In this document: positions 1 to 8,545 of the stretch, one piece after another | How the letters are laid out: each line of letters opens with the position of its first letter | Numbering within the stretch: the first letter of the stretch is position 1 | NCBI RefSeq assembly: GCF_009389585.1 | Contig: NZ_VIYG01000011.1 | Location: 1 to 64,000 of the forward strand | Length of the DNA: 64,000 bases | Direction: 5' to 3' | Source of the DNA: Oceanobacillus sp. CFH 90083 | GTDB lineage: Bacteria > Bacillota > Bacilli > Bacillales > Amphibacillaceae | The notes under the pieces: model-generated | Databases searched by the model: none | What the model was told of the DNA's origin: nothing | The model's input: only the letters and a program-made list of their open reading frames with translations | Program-made: the position numbers and the translations under genes

Positions 1-37
1 TTGCTTCGTGAATTGGTTCCGCTTTTAAGCGCTTCAT
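1..37 (-). CDS. Start of probable LXG-domain secreted toxin (partial)
   Basis: Only 12 codons are visible before the window edge. On the minus strand an ATG at 37 follows AGGA at a normal distance and reads MKRLKAEPIHEA. That fits the loose N-terminal pattern of LXG polymorphic toxins (MK-x-L-x-A...H-x-A). The gene lies directly downstream of a YwqI-like gene, the position LXG toxins take in the ywqHIJ order of Bacillus subtilis. The toxin domain lies outside the window, so the product is an inference from context. Confidence 0.4.
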   Translation of the reverse strand, partial: MKRLKAEPIHEA

Positions 38-62
38 TTTTTTCCTGCAATCCCCCTTTCTT

Positions 63-341
63 TTACTTGAGCATTTCGATGCCTTTTGCTGCCTGCCGCT
101 CTTTTTCCTCTAAGCTATCCAGTGCCGCCTCGCTTAATGCAAGATGCTGATTGACGATATTTTGATAAGATGTCATTACTTGTTGCCACTGCACAGCGAT
201 GTCTTGCATTTTTTCCGCCACCTCCATCGCTTTCTGTGCATCTATCGGTTGACTTTCCCAGGTTTCTATCTGATTGACAGCTGCTGTAATCTGCCGATGT
301 TTTCCTTCTACAGCGGGACGATTCAGTTTTATTTCTCCCAT
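63..341 (-). CDS. YwqI-like small helical protein (TIGR04197/DUF5344 type)
   Basis: A 92-residue soluble, almost wholly helical protein. It opens MGEIKLN and carries a long amphipathic helix with a W-E-S-Q turn near residue 27 and W-Q-Q-V near residue 51, like the WXG100-related YwqI proteins. Relatives of this kind are chaperone-like partners or co-secreted factors of LXG toxins exported by type VII secretion. I chose the second of two adjacent ATGs because the GGAGG lies 7 nt before it; the ATG at 344 would be 4 nt away. It precedes a probable LXG gene by 25 nt, so the two are likely co-transcribed. No signal peptide or membrane segment is present. Confidence 0.65.
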   Translation of the reverse strand: MGEIKLNRPAVEGKHRQITAAVNQIETWESQPIDAQKAMEVAEKMQDIAVQWQQVMTSYQNIVNQHLALSEAALDSLEEKERQAAKGIEMLK

Positions 342-380
342 CATTCCCCCTCCACTTCTCTGTATAGTTTCATTTAAAAG

Positions 381-421
381 ACTGGAATACACTATAAATT
401 TTTCTTGTTTTCCAGTATAAT
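381..421. promoter_or_regulatory. Divergent control region with inverted repeat
   Basis: ACTGGAATAC (381-390) and GTTTTCCAGT (407-416) form an inverted repeat with one mismatch in ten. A TATAAT at 416-421 could be the -10 box of the rightward gene. No good -35 box is seen. The repeat sits between the divergent YwqI-like and YwqH-like genes and could be an operator for both. Confidence 0.35.
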
Positions 422-489
422 AGATTCAATTTATAAATACCATTTTTTTCTGATAAAAGAAAAAATAATCAAAGAATGGAGGTTATCTA

Positions 490-921
490 ATGGATTCAGC
501 ACTTCGTACGATCGATGCAGCGTTAATGAATGTTCAGCAGCTTCTCGGCTCTTATAACTTGCGTTTCATAGATAATCAAGGGAAATTACATCGTTTAGAA
601 AAGGCTTTAATGGAATTAACAGAAACAAAAACGGCATTGGACACTATGAAAAGTGCTTATCTACAGCCTGAATTTACTTCAGAAACATTTGCAGGAAAAA
701 ACAGCAATCAGTTGAATGATTTCCGGCATGATACTTTAGCAGACAGCTTTAAACAGTTGACAGAAACCCAGATGGAACAAAGAATAGAGGACATCCAGCG
801 GCAAATCACGATCTATCAGGGGGAGATCAGCAATATAAAGGCTTCGATTTCTTCCTTTGAATCTCAGCAAAAAGAGCTCCATTTAAAGAGGGAAAGGGAA
901 ATAGCAAATAAGGAGTCTTAA
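490..921 (+). CDS. YwqH-like DUF5082 family protein
   Basis: A 143-residue helical coiled-coil protein. After an N-terminal helical hairpin it carries the DUF5082 hallmark (PEFTSETFAGK near residues 58-68, then FR), matching the PELT..TW.G..A..FD..R pattern of YwqH relatives, followed by a second long helix. YwqH proteins accompany LXG toxins and type VII secretion partners. The ATG follows GGAGG by 7 nt. In B. subtilis ywqH, ywqI and ywqJ point the same way; here the YwqH-like gene is divergent from the YwqI-like gene. No signal peptide is seen. Confidence 0.65.
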   Translation: MDSALRTIDAALMNVQQLLGSYNLRFIDNQGKLHRLEKALMELTETKTALDTMKSAYLQPEFTSETFAGKNSNQLNDFRHDTLADSFKQLTETQMEQRIEDIQRQITIYQGEISNIKASISSFESQQKELHLKREREIANKES

Positions 922-998
922 GTTTATCACAGTGTAACAGGACTCGGTTTAGACTAAATAAGTTAGTAAGCCTAAATACGTTTGTTTTCATACAAGTG

Positions 999-1041
999 GG
1001 ACTGCGGCTACTAGCCCCATCAAAACCGCTGTTTGTAGTCC
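999..1041. repeat. Dispersed motif, copy 1 (hairpin)
   Basis: GGACTGCG at 999 and CCCATCAAA at 1016 recur with identical spacing at 4390 and 4407; 20 of 26 positions match. In this copy GGACT pairs with AGTCC (1037-1041) and GCGG with CCGC, so it can fold. It may be a decayed mobile-element end or an RNA motif; I cannot tell which. Confidence 0.4.
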
Positions 1042-1170
1042 TGCATGCACCTAAAGGTGTGACGCAAAACAGCCTCTTTAAAGGCTCTTGAACCAAACGG
1101 GCTGTTGACTTGCTGTCTGCTCTCCCGCTTAGAAATGATGTGTTTCCTTATTTTTTGAAGTGGCACGTTA

Positions 1171-1201
1171 ACTGGACAGTGAAAAGTTTTCACTGTCCAG
1201 T
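1171..1201. repeat. 15-bp perfect inverted repeat with 1-nt centre
   Basis: The 15 bases beginning ACTGGACAGT are followed, after a single G, by their exact complement. No T-run follows on the plus strand, so it is a weak terminator candidate. It lies just past the stop of the leftward secreted protein gene and could end that transcript, or be an operator or a mobile-element scar. Confidence 0.5.
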
Positions 1202-1263
1202 CCCTATCTACCTTACATATAAACCAAAATCAATCGTCCCATTTCAAATCTGATTCATTCTGG

Positions 1264-2853
1264 TTAACCTGCAATCAAAAACATCCCTTCACTCTGTTCC
1301 ATTAAAAAGCTTTGTGTACCAAGTGTAATCGTTTTGGTAAATACATTATTTCCTGACCCCAGACGCAGTCTTATATTTGCATTCCCCTCTGAAGCACCAT
1401 TACCAGTTCGCATGATCACAGTGGCTTCTGCCTGTCCAGTTTCATCCGCTTTTAACGTGCCGATACTTTGATAGCCATAGTTTGACGGCCATGTTCCATC
1501 TTCATTTTGTATCTGTGAAACAGCTTTCCCGCCATCCAGATAAATTTGCATTTCTGCATTCTCAATAACCTGACCCGGACTCATATCTGTCAGTGTTACG
1601 GTGACTTCGAATGGTGTCCCGTCAATAGGGACTACTTCCGGGGTGTCAATGTTATATTTGATTTCCGTTGGCGGATCCACTTCTGAACCAAAAGAGCCAT
1701 CAGCAAAGGTTGACTGATCATACCATAGATAACCTTGCGCCGGATTTCTCCATGGCTCTGTTTCAGGCTCAGTGGACTGTTCTGGTGTTTCCATTGGTAA
1801 AATTGGAGAAGAATCATCTAAAGGCAGATCAATTTCTGAAAAAGTTTGATAATCCTCCTGTTCTGCTAACCAATTAACCATATTAACTAATAGTTCGCCA
1901 TTATCCGCGTCAATAAATCCATCATAGGTTCGTTTTATTTCTCCATGCTCTTCATTACGATATTTCGGGGTGCTGTCCTCTACTGGCGAGGAATCTCCAA
2001 TGAAGGCTGATTTTCCGTCTCCCTTTTTCCCGATAGCAGCAAACGGTCCTTCCTCTATACCGCCGCCAAAATAAACGCCTTGATCCACAGCAGAATTCCA
2101 TTTGTTCTCACTTTCTGTTAACCCATCAGGCAAATAGACAATGCCCTTTGCAATCTCGGGATTCATAACCGCAAGCGTAGAACCGGCGTGAATCGTGACT
2201 TCACTTACTCCTTCTGTGATACCAAATGATTCTTCTGAAGAAACAATGACATCCCCAATCGTATTATCAATTGCATTAAAACGGAATCGCACTCCAAATT
2301 CTTCATTTAACCAGTCACTGCTTTCAACACCAGCCATTGCTTCTTTCTCGCCGGCATTCATTCCTTTAGCAGGGTCCTTAAATGCTCCACGCCGCCAGCC
2401 ATTCATAATTTCATTCGAATCCCAGCGGTTAAAATTCCGGTCAGCATTATAGTGATCGGCAATAAAGAAAACGCCTCCTCCATTTTCAGCAAATGCAGCA
2501 ATTGCTTCCTGCTCCTCCGCCTTAAAAGGGATTTGTGCTTCTGGAATAACCAACACATTGAAACCTTCCAGGTCACCTAGGGATAAAGGGACTGTACTAC
2601 GATGTTCTTTAACAACATAACCTTCTTCAGCTAATGCATCTGCAAAATCCGAAAAAGCTCCATCAATGACCCAATCAGATTGTCCAGCTGTTTGCCCATG
2701 GCTATTATCGAACAAAACCTTCATTCCGTTTGGCTCCTCAGGATAAAGTACAGGTGCCGGATCATTTGGTCCCTCTGCCTCTACGACTGCTGCTTGCCCA
2801 AAAAACACTACTAGCATTAGAGCTGACAAAATGAAATTTAAAGTATGTTTCAT
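1264..2853 (-). CDS. Secreted protein of unknown function with ThuA/DUF4350-like domain
   Basis: 529 residues with a signal peptide: basic start MKH, a hydrophobic stretch at about 6-24, and cleavage near VVEA at about 27. The mature N-terminal half resembles the ThuA/DUF4350 class-I-amidotransferase-like fold. It has a MKVLFDNSHGQ strand and turn, WVIDGAFSDFADAL, then LVIPEAQIPF and the glycine-rich GGGVFFIADHYNADRN at about 125-140. An acidic, Pro-rich linker near residue 350 leads to a beta-rich C-terminal domain (about 395-510) of immunoglobulin-like type. I see no catalytic triad that I can assign. AAAGG precedes the ATG. It is divergent from the phn operon and shares its 360-bp control region, so a role in extracellular phosphorus scavenging is possible but inferred. 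Confidence 0.6.
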   Translation of the reverse strand: MKHTLNFILSALMLVVFFGQAAVVEAEGPNDPAPVLYPEEPNGMKVLFDNSHGQTAGQSDWVIDGAFSDFADALAEEGYVVKEHRSTVPLSLGDLEGFNVLVIPEAQIPFKAEEQEAIAAFAENGGGVFFIADHYNADRNFNRWDSNEIMNGWRRGAFKDPAKGMNAGEKEAMAGVESSDWLNEEFGVRFRFNAIDNTIGDVIVSSEESFGITEGVSEVTIHAGSTLAVMNPEIAKGIVYLPDGLTESENKWNSAVDQGVYFGGGIEEGPFAAIGKKGDGKSAFIGDSSPVEDSTPKYRNEEHGEIKRTYDGFIDADNGELLVNMVNWLAEQEDYQTFSEIDLPLDDSSPILPMETPEQSTEPETEPWRNPAQGYLWYDQSTFADGSFGSEVDPPTEIKYNIDTPEVVPIDGTPFEVTVTLTDMSPGQVIENAEMQIYLDGGKAVSQIQNEDGTWPSNYGYQSIGTLKADETGQAEATVIMRTGNGASEGNANIRLRLGSGNNVFTKTITLGTQSFLMEQSEGMFLIAG

Positions 2854-3083
2854 CCTTTACATACCTCCCAGTTTTTGAAATACATGATTCAGATTAAATA
2901 GAGCATTCTGTCATCTTTAAATGAAATCGTAAACGATGTACGAACTAAAATATATCAGACTGTTAACGAACCTTTGTCCAGCTGTCCTCCCCTCCTGTAA
3001 TAAACAAATTGCTCCGATCGTTTACAACTTGATAATTTTATAATAACAAAATTTTCAAGTGATGAATGGAATATCGAGAAATT

Positions 3084-3148
3084 TTTACAAGATTTACTGT
3101 TTTTAAACAAAAATCTTGTATCTCCTAGTAAATATTCCATGTTATACT
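3084..3148 (+). promoter_or_regulatory. phn promoter region: long palindrome with Pho-box-like repeats
   Basis: TACAAGATTT (3086-3095) and AAATCTTGTA (3111-3120) are perfect inverted arms. Overlapping them are three TTTACA-like hexamers starting at 3084, 3093 and 3103, about 10 bp apart, as in PhoP boxes. TATACT at 3143-3148 is a good -10 box with no matching -35, which is typical of activated promoters. PhoP control is inferred. Confidence 0.4.
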
Positions 3149-3213
3149 AGTAAAGTAGCGTTTCAAACTCATAAACAGTCTAAATCTATATTTATTTAGG
3201 AGGGGTTTCAAGT

Positions 3214-4164
3214 ATGAAGTTGAAAAAATTAGGAGCTTTTTTCATTGCGTTTGCCTTGCTCCTGCTTGCTGCGTGTGGAGATTCCGATGGTGATGCAAAT
3301 GGCGGTGACAGTGGCGATAACACTTCAAATGGAGATACATACGTACCTGATTCGCTAACCGTTCAATTTGTACCTTCTCAAAATGCAGAAACATTAGAAG
3401 CAAGAGCAAAACCTTTGGAAGACTTACTGGCAGATGAGCTTGGTATTGATGTAACTGTAAGCGTATCAACTAATTATAACACTGTGGTTGAAGCTTTGGC
3501 TTCAGGACAAATTGATGTTGGTTTTCTGCCTCCAAACGCATATATACAGGCACATGACGAATATGGTGCAGCAGATGTTATCTTACAATCTCAGCGCTAT
3601 GGGGTAAATGAAGACGGCACAAGTACAGATGAACTTGTCGACTCTTACTATGCAATCTTTATCGCGAGAGCAGATTCTGATATTAATGATATTTCAGATG
3701 TAGAAGGAAAAACAGTTGCATTTCAGGATGTAACATCATCAGCCGGATATGTATGGCCGGCAGCTGTTTTATTAGATGAAGGCATTGATCCATTGGCGGA
3801 TGTCAATCCATTAACACTCCAAGGGCATGATGCTGCTGTTACTGCTGTCCTAAATGGTGAAGCAGATGTAGCTGCTATCTTCCAGGATGCACGTAATGTC
3901 GTTTTATCTGATTTCCCGGATGTATTTGAAGATACAAAGGTTATTGCTTATACAGAGCCTATTCCAAATGACACAATTGCTGTTCAAACAGATATGGACG
4001 ATGAATGGAAAGAAAAAATCCAGCAGGCTTTTATTAATATTGGACAATCAGAGGAAGGCTTAGAAATTGTCCGCGATATTTATACACATGAAGGCTATGT
4101 AGAATCACAAGACTCGAACTTTGATATTGTCCGCGAATATTCCGAACGAATTCAGGGAGAATAA
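3214..4164 (+). CDS. phnD: Phosphonate/phosphorus-compound ABC transporter, lipoprotein binding subunit
   Basis: A 316-residue lipoprotein with lipobox LLAAC; the lipidated Cys is residue 21. An acidic Gly/Asn/Asp linker follows, then a PhnD-family periplasmic-binding-type domain. Family signatures include LEARAKPLEDLLADELG, VSTNYNTVVEALASGQIDVGFLPP near residues 75-105, and VTAVLNGEADVAAIFQDARN. It would capture phosphonate or a related phosphorus anion outside the membrane and deliver it to the PhnE permeases. AGGAGGGG precedes the ATG. A hairpin and a 300-base gap separate it from phnC, which would let the binding protein be made in excess. The ligand (phosphonate, phosphite or phosphate ester) cannot be read from sequence. 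Confidence 0.85.
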   Translation: MKLKKLGAFFIAFALLLLAACGDSDGDANGGDSGDNTSNGDTYVPDSLTVQFVPSQNAETLEARAKPLEDLLADELGIDVTVSVSTNYNTVVEALASGQIDVGFLPPNAYIQAHDEYGAADVILQSQRYGVNEDGTSTDELVDSYYAIFIARADSDINDISDVEGKTVAFQDVTSSAGYVWPAAVLLDEGIDPLADVNPLTLQGHDAAVTAVLNGEADVAAIFQDARNVVLSDFPDVFEDTKVIAYTEPIPNDTIAVQTDMDDEWKEKIQQAFINIGQSEEGLEIVRDIYTHEGYVESQDSNFDIVREYSERIQGE

Positions 4165-4210
4165 GCCCCTCAGAAATTATTTTTATTTTCAATCTGGTAT
4201 TACACTTTTT

Positions 4211-4257
4211 AAAAGGATGTCTAAAAGGAGAAATTTTCTTTTTAAACATCCTTTTTT
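4211..4257 (+). terminator. Hairpin after phnD (partial terminator)
   Basis: AAAAGGATGT (4211-4220) pairs with ACATCCTTTT (4246-4255), and further inner pairing (TAAAAG with CTTTTTA) is available; a T-run is included in the right arm. It stands between phnD and phnC, so partial read-through probably feeds the rest of the operon. Confidence 0.65.
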
Positions 4258-4389
4258 AGACACGAATACGTTATAAATTCATGCAAATTATCTGTAAGTC
4301 CGGCATACAGTTTTTTCACAGAGCTTTTACACATACAGATTCAGCAAAAGGGCAAGCATTCCGTTACACTGGATTTCACCAGCGGAACA

Positions 4390-4415
4390 GGACTGCGATT
4401 ACCCATCCCATCAAA
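4390..4415. repeat. Dispersed motif, copy 2
   Basis: GGACTGCG (4390-4397) and CCCATCAAA (4407-4415) match the element at 999-1024 with the same 17-nt offset. It lies in the phnD-phnC gap, about 50 bases before phnC. Confidence 0.4.
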
Positions 4416-4464
4416 GACAATTACAGCGTAATAAACTATTTCTGAAAAGAAAGTTGGATAAAAA

Positions 4465-5238
4465 ATGATTGAATTAGAAAATGTTTCGAAAATATATCCT
4501 AATGGTGTAAAAGGATTACAGGATATTAATTTAACGATCGACAAAGGGGAATTTATCTCCATTGTCGGATTATCAGGTGCTGGTAAATCAACACTATTAC
4601 GTTCGATCAACCGTTTAATTGATATTTCTTCTGGAGATATAAGAATAAATGAACAGTCTATTACTTCGGCAAATGAAAAATCCTTGCGTTTAATACGCCG
4701 GGACATTGGAATGATTTTTCAAAATTTCAACCTTGTTAAACGCTCCAGTGTGTTACGTAACGTACTTTCTGGACGTGTCGCACATAACAATACCTTACGA
4801 ACCCTTTTGAATTTATTTCCACAAAAAGATGTGGATCTGGCTTTGAAAGCACTGGAACGAGTAAACATATTGGATAAAGCGTATACCAGATCGAGCGAAT
4901 TATCAGGCGGACAGCAGCAGCGTGTTTCAATTGCCAGGGCATTAGCACAGGAAGCGAAAATTATTTTAGCTGATGAGCCGACTGCATCCCTTGATCCCGT
5001 AACTACTAAACAGGTAATGGATGATTTAAAAAAGATAAATACAGAGGATGAAGTAACCGTCATCATTAATCTGCATTTTGTAGATCTGGCGAAAGAATAT
5101 TCAACCAGAATCATAGGCTTGCGGGAAGGAAAGGTAGTGTTTGATGGTTCGCCTGCAGAAGCAACGGATGAGGTGTTTGAGGAAATTTACGGTCGATCAT
5201 TAAAAGAAGATGAACTTTTAGGGGAGGAAAACCTATGA
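4465..5238 (+). CDS. phnC: Phosphonate-type ABC transporter ATP-binding protein
   Basis: 257 residues with all ABC ATPase motifs: Walker [10 protein letters not shown] (35-43), Q-loop Gln near 86, signature LSGGQQQR (146-153), Walker B IILADE (166-171) and H-loop His near 204. The length and the [20 protein letters not shown] stretch are typical of PhnC. It powers import through the two PhnE subunits at the inner face of the membrane. Its last four bases overlap the start of the first phnE (ATGA), showing translational coupling. The ribosome binding site is weak (a GGA within an A-rich stretch), so the start is the least certain of this operon. Confidence 0.9.
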   Translation: MIELENVSKIYPNGVKGLQDINLTIDKGEFISIVGLSGAGKSTLLRSINRLIDISSGDIRINEQSITSANEKSLRLIRRDIGMIFQNFNLVKRSSVLRNVLSGRVAHNNTLRTLLNLFPQKDVDLALKALERVNILDKAYTRSSELSGGQQQRVSIARALAQEAKIILADEPTASLDPVTTKQVMDDLKKINTEDEVTVIINLHFVDLAKEYSTRIIGLREGKVVFDGSPAEATDEVFEEIYGRSLKEDELLGEENL

Positions 5239-6029
5239 TGGACACAAAGCTAAATGGTCCAGTTCCGTCCAAACCATCGAGATGGTCATTCTATCTTTTT
5301 CTTATCGGGATATTTATTATTGTTCTAATAAGCGCTATATACATTGACGCGAATCCATTTACTTTTTTTAGAAATAGTGAAAATATGTTTGACTTGATTG
5401 GCAGTATGTTCCCCCCTGCCTGGTCTTACATTGCAACCACAACCCCGGCAATGCTTGATACGATTCGAATGGCACTACTTGGAACAACTTTCGGAATGAT
5501 ACTTTCCATTCCTATCATGTTCCTTTGCGCACGTAATATTTTCCGAATCCGCTGGTTAGTGGAAGCGTCACGAATTGGCCTAAACATATTAAGAACTATT
5601 CCAGACTTGCTATTAGCGGCGATTTTTGCTGCAATTCTTGGTTTTTCGCCAATTGCCGGTATTGTTGCTTTATCCATTTTTTCTATTGGAATTATTGCAA
5701 AACTATCCTTTGAAGCAATCGAAAATATTGACAACGGTCCGCTTGAATCGATGACAGCTGTCGGTGCAAACAAATTACAATGGATTGCGTTTGGCGTTGT
5801 TCCGCAAATATTGCCGCATTTTGTTTCTTATGTTCTATATACATTTGAAATCAATATTCGGGCTGCAGCTATTCTCGGTTTAGTGGGAGCTGGCGGAATT
5901 GGGCTGTATTATGATCGTGCACTTGGGTTTTTCGCTTACGATCAAGTTCTGGCACTGATTCTATACACCTTAGTTGTTGTTATTTTAATTGATTTAATTA
6001 GTTTGAAAATAAGGGAGAAGCTGCTATGA
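5235..6029 (+). CDS. phnE: Phosphonate-type ABC transporter permease, first subunit
   Basis: 264 residues with about six membrane helices. The BPD_transp_1/EAA loop is visible around residues 165-200 ([21 protein letters not shown]), the site that docks on PhnC, and [18 protein letters not shown] follows, as in PhnE. Its start overlaps phnC by four bases and its end overlaps the second phnE by four bases. The two permeases share the same fold and EAA loop and probably form the heterodimeric channel. Confidence 0.88.
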   Translation: MMDTKLNGPVPSKPSRWSFYLFLIGIFIIVLISAIYIDANPFTFFRNSENMFDLIGSMFPPAWSYIATTTPAMLDTIRMALLGTTFGMILSIPIMFLCARNIFRIRWLVEASRIGLNILRTIPDLLLAAIFAAILGFSPIAGIVALSIFSIGIIAKLSFEAIENIDNGPLESMTAVGANKLQWIAFGVVPQILPHFVSYVLYTFEINIRAAAILGLVGAGGIGLYYDRALGFFAYDQVLALILYTLVVVILIDLISLKIREKLL

Positions 6030-6829
6030 ATCAATCTGATCCGTTAAAAAAAGCACGAAGAAAAAGAAGATGGAAATTTACAACACTCTTTATTATTCTC
6101 ATTGCTCTGTATATATGGGCATTCTCCGGGATTGAATTTAGAGGAATACAAGAGACAGCATGGCCAGTGACCAAGAATATTATTCATGGATTTATCTCAC
6201 CCGACCTCAGCTTTATCTACAGTCCAGATGGAGAAGACTTGATCAGAGGGCTGTTGGAAACCTTAGCCATTGCCGTCGTGGGAATTATGCTATCCATTAT
6301 CTTTGCTATTCCGATTGGACTTTGGGCCGCAAAAAATCTTAGCTCCACTTCGCTTATTTCACAAAGTGGAAAAGGAATTCTGAGCTTCTTCCGGACGATG
6401 CCTGATATTATTTTAGCTCTTTTATTTATTAAAGTTGTCGGTCCTGGTGCATATGCGGGCATGCTCGCACTTGGTATTGGTGCAATCGGCATGCTGGGCA
6501 AGCTATATGCAGAAGAGGTAGAGGCAATGGATGAAGGCCCTGTTGAATCGATTGCCGCAGTTGGAGGAAATAAGTTGCAGCAGCTTGCTTTCGGAGTAAT
6601 TCCCCAAGTATTACCCGGCTTTATTTCTGCTACATTATACCGATTTGAAATCAATATGCGTTCTGCTGCCACTTTAGGTTTAATTGGAGCAGGCGGTATT
6701 GGGACACCGTTGATTTTTGCCATCCAGGGCCGAAGCTGGGATCGGGTTGGCATCATTATTATCGGTATTGTCATTGTTGTATTAATTGTTGACTTGATTT
6801 CAAGTGCGCTTCGAAAACGAATTGTTTAA
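6026..6829 (+). CDS. phnE: Phosphonate-type ABC transporter permease, second subunit
   Basis: 267 residues, a paralogue of the preceding permease. A basic cytoplasmic tail (KKARRKRRWK) is followed by about six membrane helices, the coupling loop GPVESIAAVGGNKLQQLAFG near 171-190, and INMRSAATLGLIGAGGIG. Two different PhnE subunits with one PhnC and one PhnD is a common Bacillaceae arrangement. The ATGA overlap couples its translation to the gene before it. It is 50 bases before a phosphoesterase gene on the same strand. Confidence 0.88.
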   Translation: MNQSDPLKKARRKRRWKFTTLFIILIALYIWAFSGIEFRGIQETAWPVTKNIIHGFISPDLSFIYSPDGEDLIRGLLETLAIAVVGIMLSIIFAIPIGLWAAKNLSSTSLISQSGKGILSFFRTMPDIILALLFIKVVGPGAYAGMLALGIGAIGMLGKLYAEEVEAMDEGPVESIAAVGGNKLQQLAFGVIPQVLPGFISATLYRFEINMRSAATLGLIGAGGIGTPLIFAIQGRSWDRVGIIIIGIVIVVLIVDLISSALRKRIV

Positions 6830-6879
6830 AGCCAATAAAAAAAGATTTTTTATAAAATAAGAAAGGAGAGCCACTACAT

Positions 6880-8472
6880 ATGGAAAAACAGAAAATTATT
6901 ATCTTATTTACAAGTGATGTTCATGGCAAAATCTCCCCCTATAACAGTCAGGATAAAAGTTATGACGGAAAAGGATATGCAAAGGTCTCCTCCATCATAA
7001 AATCAGTCAGGGAACAGGAAAAGCATGTGATTGTTCTTGATAACGGGGATATGCTGCAAGGCACACCGCTTTCTCATTTTGCACTTGTTGAAAAGAAGGA
7101 TGAAACCACCATACACCCTGTCATTACAGCCTGTAATAACATTCAATATGATGCAGCAGTTATTGGAAATCATGAGTTTAATTATGGTCGTGAAAAGCTG
7201 GAAAAGGCGATTCACGACTCCAATTTCCCCTGGCTGTCTGCTAATACAGTAAAAAAAGGAACAGAAGAGCCTTACTTTGGAACACCATATCTCATTAAAA
7301 AATATGATGATCTGACTGTTGGCATTCTTGGATTAACAACGAAAAACATTCCCGTATGGGAGCCTGATCGGCATATTGACCGCTTTGACTTCTTAGACCC
7401 GGTAGAAACAGCAAAAAAATGGGTTCCTTTTTTAAAAGAGGAGCTGGGAGCAGATATTGTTGTTATTGCTTACCATGGCGGATTTGAACAAGATCCTGTA
7501 ACCGGAGAGCACATAGCTGTCAGCAACGGAGAAAATCAAGGAAATGAGCTGTTAGCGGCTATTCCAGAGATAGATGTACTGATTACAGGTCATCAGCACT
7601 TGGTATATCAAGCTGTTACAGAAGACAACAGAGCAGTTATCCAATCTGGAACAAAGGGTGAATTTGTCGGTCGGATTGATTTATGGGCTGAAAAGAAGGG
7701 TAGCAGTAAACCTTATGAATTAGTCCAACGGGAAACCTCTCTCCTTTCTGTAAAAGACGCAGCAGCAGACGAGACGATATTATCGGAGATAGAGGATATT
7801 GAAAAAGAAGTAGATGCCTGGCTTGATGAAACACTCACAACAATCACGGATCCATCTATGCTGCAGATTAACGATCCTTTGTCAGATGTTTGGGTCAAGG
7901 AACACCCTATGATTGAGTGGGTGAATAAAACATTTCTGAAGGTAACAGGCGCAGAGTTGGCATCAACAGCTTATTTTCTTACACATGGGATGTCATTTGG
8001 GAAAGTACTCACCAGAAGGGATATGCACACCTTTTATCCATACGCTAATACATTAGTGGTAATGGAAGTGACAGGGGAAGAAATCCGTGCTTCCCTGGAG
8101 TTTACCAATACATTTCTCACGTTAGATCAGAATGAAAATATTGTCATAAATGAATCATGGAAGCATCCCCGTCTGCTTAGCTATAATTATGATATGTGGG
8201 AAGGAATTGAATATACTGTTCAATTGAGCAAACCAGAAGGCAAACGAATTACGAATCTTACTGTCCATGGAGAACCTATCAATTTGCATAAAAAATACCG
8301 CGTTGCCACCAGCAGCTATCGTGCAAGTGGCACAGGCGGCTACAATATGTTTCATTCAGAAAAAATTATCAAAGAATTTCCATTTGGGATAACCGAAATG
8401 CTTATTGAGGAATTAGAAAACACAAAAGAATTTATTCCCGCTGCAGACCAAAATTGGACAGTAGTCAAATAG
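6880..8472 (+). CDS. 5'-nucleotidase / cyclic phosphodiesterase family metallophosphatase, cytoplasmic
   Basis: 530 residues. The N-terminal calcineurin-like domain has metal ligands D13-x-H15, NGD (D57), GNHEF (N97, H98), a later H-G-G near 196 and GHQH near 237. The C-terminal 5'-nucleotidase substrate domain runs from about 330, with THGMSFGKVLTRRDMHTFYPY and RASGTGGYNMF. These enzymes cleave phosphate from nucleotides or cyclic nucleotides with two metal ions. Unlike secreted YfkN-type relatives it has no signal peptide or anchor, so it should act inside the cell, probably on what the Phn importer brings in or on a product of it. It follows phnE by 50 bases and is the last gene before a terminator. 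GAAAGGAG precedes the ATG. Confidence 0.8.
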   Translation: MEKQKIIILFTSDVHGKISPYNSQDKSYDGKGYAKVSSIIKSVREQEKHVIVLDNGDMLQGTPLSHFALVEKKDETTIHPVITACNNIQYDAAVIGNHEFNYGREKLEKAIHDSNFPWLSANTVKKGTEEPYFGTPYLIKKYDDLTVGILGLTTKNIPVWEPDRHIDRFDFLDPVETAKKWVPFLKEELGADIVVIAYHGGFEQDPVTGEHIAVSNGENQGNELLAAIPEIDVLITGHQHLVYQAVTEDNRAVIQSGTKGEFVGRIDLWAEKKGSSKPYELVQRETSLLSVKDAAADETILSEIEDIEKEVDAWLDETLTTITDPSMLQINDPLSDVWVKEHPMIEWVNKTFLKVTGAELASTAYFLTHGMSFGKVLTRRDMHTFYPYANTLVVMEVTGEEIRASLEFTNTFLTLDQNENIVINESWKHPRLLSYNYDMWEGIEYTVQLSKPEGKRITNLTVHGEPINLHKKYRVATSSYRASGTGGYNMFHSEKIIKEFPFGITEMLIEELENTKEFIPAADQNWTVVK

Positions 8473-8504
8473 AATTTTTTAATCTATTGATGGAAGAGCA
8501 TTTT

Positions 8505-8545
8505 AAGAAGAGCGGTTCACGCAGAAGCTGCTCTTCTTTTTTATT
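8505..8545 (+). terminator. Terminator of the phn operon
   Basis: AAGAAGAGC (8505-8513) pairs with GCTCTTCTT (8530-8538), extended by a G-T and a G-C pair, then runs into a T-rich tract. It stands 33 bases past the phosphoesterase stop codon. Confidence 0.85.

Larger units (their letters stand above)
922..1263. other. Intergenic region with two structured elements
   Basis: I find no supportable gene in these 340 bases. They hold a hairpin-forming motif at 999-1041 that recurs near 4390 and a near-perfect palindrome at 1171-1201, each listed separately. A short open frame on the minus strand (827-1096) overlaps the end of the YwqH-like gene and has no coding character. Confidence 0.5.

Noticed and set aside
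827-1096. 89-codon frame on the minus strand overlapping the YwqH-like gene
   Set aside because: Overlaps a real gene, Cys/Arg-rich odd composition, no ribosome binding site.
4180-4464. Riboswitch in the phnD-phnC gap
   Set aside because: No riboswitch class core that I know is visible; only the short repeated motif is supported.
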